A DNA stretch of 43,752 nt from CAYXVU01 sp964468725 (GTDB lineage: Bacteria > Acidobacteriota > Blastocatellia > UBA7656), in NCBI GenBank assembly GCA_964468725.1, contig CAYXVU010000017.1, positions 1-43,752 of the forward strand. The letters run 5' to 3'. The translations under genes and the position numbers were made by a program. The notes under the pieces are model-generated. The model was given only the letters and a program-made list of their open reading frames with translations, ran no database searches and had not been told where the DNA came from. Positions 42,582 through 43,752 of the stretch are shown piece by piece. Numbering within the stretch: the first letter of the stretch is position 1; the number at the start of each line of letters is the position of its first letter.

Positions 42582-43541
42582 ATGGGGAAACTCACTGCCG
42601 CAAAATTGTGCGCCCTCAGCTGCCTGTGGCTCGCTGCGACTTGCACAAGCGCGTCGGCGCAAGATCGCCCCGCGCTGCGACAAGAGATCAGTCAGCATCT
42701 GGAGTTCATCTTTCAGGGCAACTATGCGGAAGCGTCGAAACGTTTCGGCGAGTTGTCTGCAAAGTACCCGGCGCATCCGGCAGGTGACTTTTATCAAGCG
42801 GTGACCTTGACTTGGCAATCCTATGTGGACGGCAAACTCGATACCGGCAAGCGCGGTTTCGACGTGCAGATCAATGATCTGCTGGATACGACAATTCGAA
42901 AGGCCGAAGCCCTCAAGGCGCGGGTCGGCAAATCGGTCGGAGAAGAGAGCGAGGCGCTCTTCTTTCTCGGCTCGGCCTATGCGATGCGTTCGCGGCTCAA
43001 CGTTTTGCAAAACCATGCGCTACCGGCAGCGCGGTTTGCGCGCACGGGACAAGATCATCTGAATGCCCTCATCAAACTTACGCCCGATGATGCAGACGCC
43101 TATTTTTCTGCTGGCAGCATCTTTTATCGCGTCGGCCTGCTGACCGATTCGCCCTTGGGGCGAGCGGCATCCAGCCTGCTCGGCGCAAAGTCTTTGCCTG
43201 TCGGCGACCGCCAACAAGGTGTAAGCTATCTCAAACGCGCCGCTGAAAACGGGCAGCATACAAGCGTGGATGCGAAGCTTGCCTTGCTGGAAATTTACAC
43301 GCTCATCGAAAATCAATTCGCTGAAGCGTTGCCCATTGCAGCCAATTTACAGACGAAATACCCTGACAATCAGACCTTTGCGCGCTACTTGCTGCGCATC
43401 TACTTAGGGCTGAAGGACAAAGCGAAATTGACGCAAACAGCGCGGCAGATCATCGCCAACGTGAAAGCCGGTAAACCCAACTTCGGCGTCTTTATGCAAG
43501 CGGAAGCCGAAAAGCATCTTGCAGAAGCAAAATCATTGTGA
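42582..43541 (+). CDS. Secreted TPR-like helical repeat protein
   Basis: This 319-aa protein has a signal peptide (about 1-26, ending SASAQ) and then helical pairs that read as divergent tetratricopeptide repeats: IFQGNYAEASKRFGELSAKYPAHPAGDFYQAV near 43-75, ALFFLGSAYAMRSRL, ADAYFSAGSIFYRVGLL and AKLALLEIYTLIENQFAEALPIAANLQTKYPDN. GGAGA precedes the ATG at 42582; the open frame extends upstream to 42450 without a signal peptide. It diverges from the LolA-like gene across 170 bp. TPR proteins bind other proteins, so a periplasmic scaffold role is likely, but partners are unknown. Confidence 0.82.
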   Translation: MGKLTAAKLCALSCLWLAATCTSASAQDRPALRQEISQHLEFIFQGNYAEASKRFGELSAKYPAHPAGDFYQAVTLTWQSYVDGKLDTGKRGFDVQINDLLDTTIRKAEALKARVGKSVGEESEALFFLGSAYAMRSRLNVLQNHALPAARFARTGQDHLNALIKLTPDDADAYFSAGSIFYRVGLLTDSPLGRAASSLLGAKSLPVGDRQQGVSYLKRAAENGQHTSVDAKLALLEIYTLIENQFAEALPIAANLQTKYPDNQTFARYLLRIYLGLKDKAKLTQTARQIIANVKAGKPNFGVFMQAEAEKHLAEAKSL

Positions 43542-43553
43542 CGGTTCCTGATC

Positions 43554-43752
43554 ATGAAACGGCATAAATCCGATATTCCCGCAGATGTAGTTGAGCAAAC
43601 GATCAGCGAGTATGAGCAGGGTGGAAACCTCATCCGCTACAAAGTAGTCGAGTGTGTTCAGCAAGGAATCGTTGTCGGTCGGCGCTGCTATACGCAGACA
43701 GGCAGGTTGATGATAGAGACGCCTCTTAGAAACGGCCTAAAACAAGGGCGCG
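43554..43752 (+). CDS. MORN/YwqK-like repeat protein, 5' part only
   Basis: The frame starts with ATG at 43554 (MKRHKSDIPADVVEQTISEY) and stays open for 66 codons to the window edge, so the gene is partial. The readable end, GRLMIETPLRNGLKQGR, has the spacing of the MORN-variant repeat seen in YwqK-family proteins (G-x-L-x-x-E-x-P-x-x-N-G-x-x-x-G). It begins 12 bp after the TPR-like gene on the same strand. There is no signal peptide in the visible part. The assignment rests on one repeat. Confidence 0.55.
   Translation, partial: MKRHKSDIPADVVEQTISEYEQGGNLIRYKVVECVQQGIVVGRRCYTQTGRLMIETPLRNGLKQGR

Noticed and set aside
1..43752. Mobile elements or CRISPR arrays
   Set aside because: No transposase, integrase or phage gene was seen, and no regularly spaced 25-40 bp repeats; the short tandem heptads are not CRISPR.

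Overview
The window is a chromosomal segment from a Gram-negative, moderately GC-rich bacterium. The best fit is Acidobacteriota, probably Blastocatellia-like. This is inferred from several signs together: coenzyme F420 biosynthesis outside Actinobacteria, an NF038122-type secreted metalloprotease, a MoxR/vWA/beta-propeller gene set, LolA-like secreted proteins, and short 7-nt-period tandem repeats between genes. No rRNA, tRNA, CRISPR array, insertion sequence or phage gene was found. The genes are dense and often translationally coupled: seven gene pairs overlap as ATGA.

Layout. 124-2292: secreted penicillin-acylase-family enzyme. 2450-5297 (minus): pyrR-pyrB-pyrC for pyrimidine synthesis and its regulation, with a heptad-repeat hairpin between pyrR and pyrB. 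5298-6403: about 1.1 kb with no convincing gene. 6404-12857: three coupled signalling genes (8-TM PAS histidine kinase, Rcp1-like receiver, 1321-aa hybrid kinase), closed by a bidirectional terminator. 12891-17663: an F420 region. An LLM-family oxidoreductase and a PPOX-fold protein (minus) diverge from npdG-cofD-cofC-cofE (plus); FO synthase is not in the window. 17810-19896 (minus): a CpxA/CpxR-like two-component pair. 19897-20484: a divergent intergenic region rich in inverted repeats. 20485-26673: exported enzymes, namely a di-haem DUF1111 protein, a vanadium-haloperoxidase-family protein, a zinc metalloprotease and a Tat-type intradiol dioxygenase; the last two carry similar C-terminal beta-sandwich modules. 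26932-29906: a 7-TM membrane protein, a GNAT acetyltransferase and a Tat-exported class V aminotransferase-fold protein.

30185-36655 is the most unusual part. It is a four-gene cluster of a MoxR AAA+ ATPase, a small unknown protein, a vWA-like plus beta-propeller protein, and a 950-aa protein with an N-terminal bpX6-like domain, an alpha-solenoid and a C-terminal beta-propeller. This matches the MoxR-vWA-beta-propeller ('bpX') ternary systems predicted by comparative genomics; I know of no experimental function. The cluster is interrupted by an octad/heptad tandem-repeat block.

36705-43752: a YitT-family membrane protein, a 52-aa zinc-ribbon protein, dnaN (away from dnaA), gamma-glutamyltransferase (minus), a two-part LolA-like secreted protein (minus), a secreted TPR-like protein, and the first 66 codons of a MORN/YwqK-like protein cut by the window end.

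All functions are assigned by reading motifs, without database searches. Start codons were moved from the longest open frame to the best ribosome-binding-site and family-length fit where noted.
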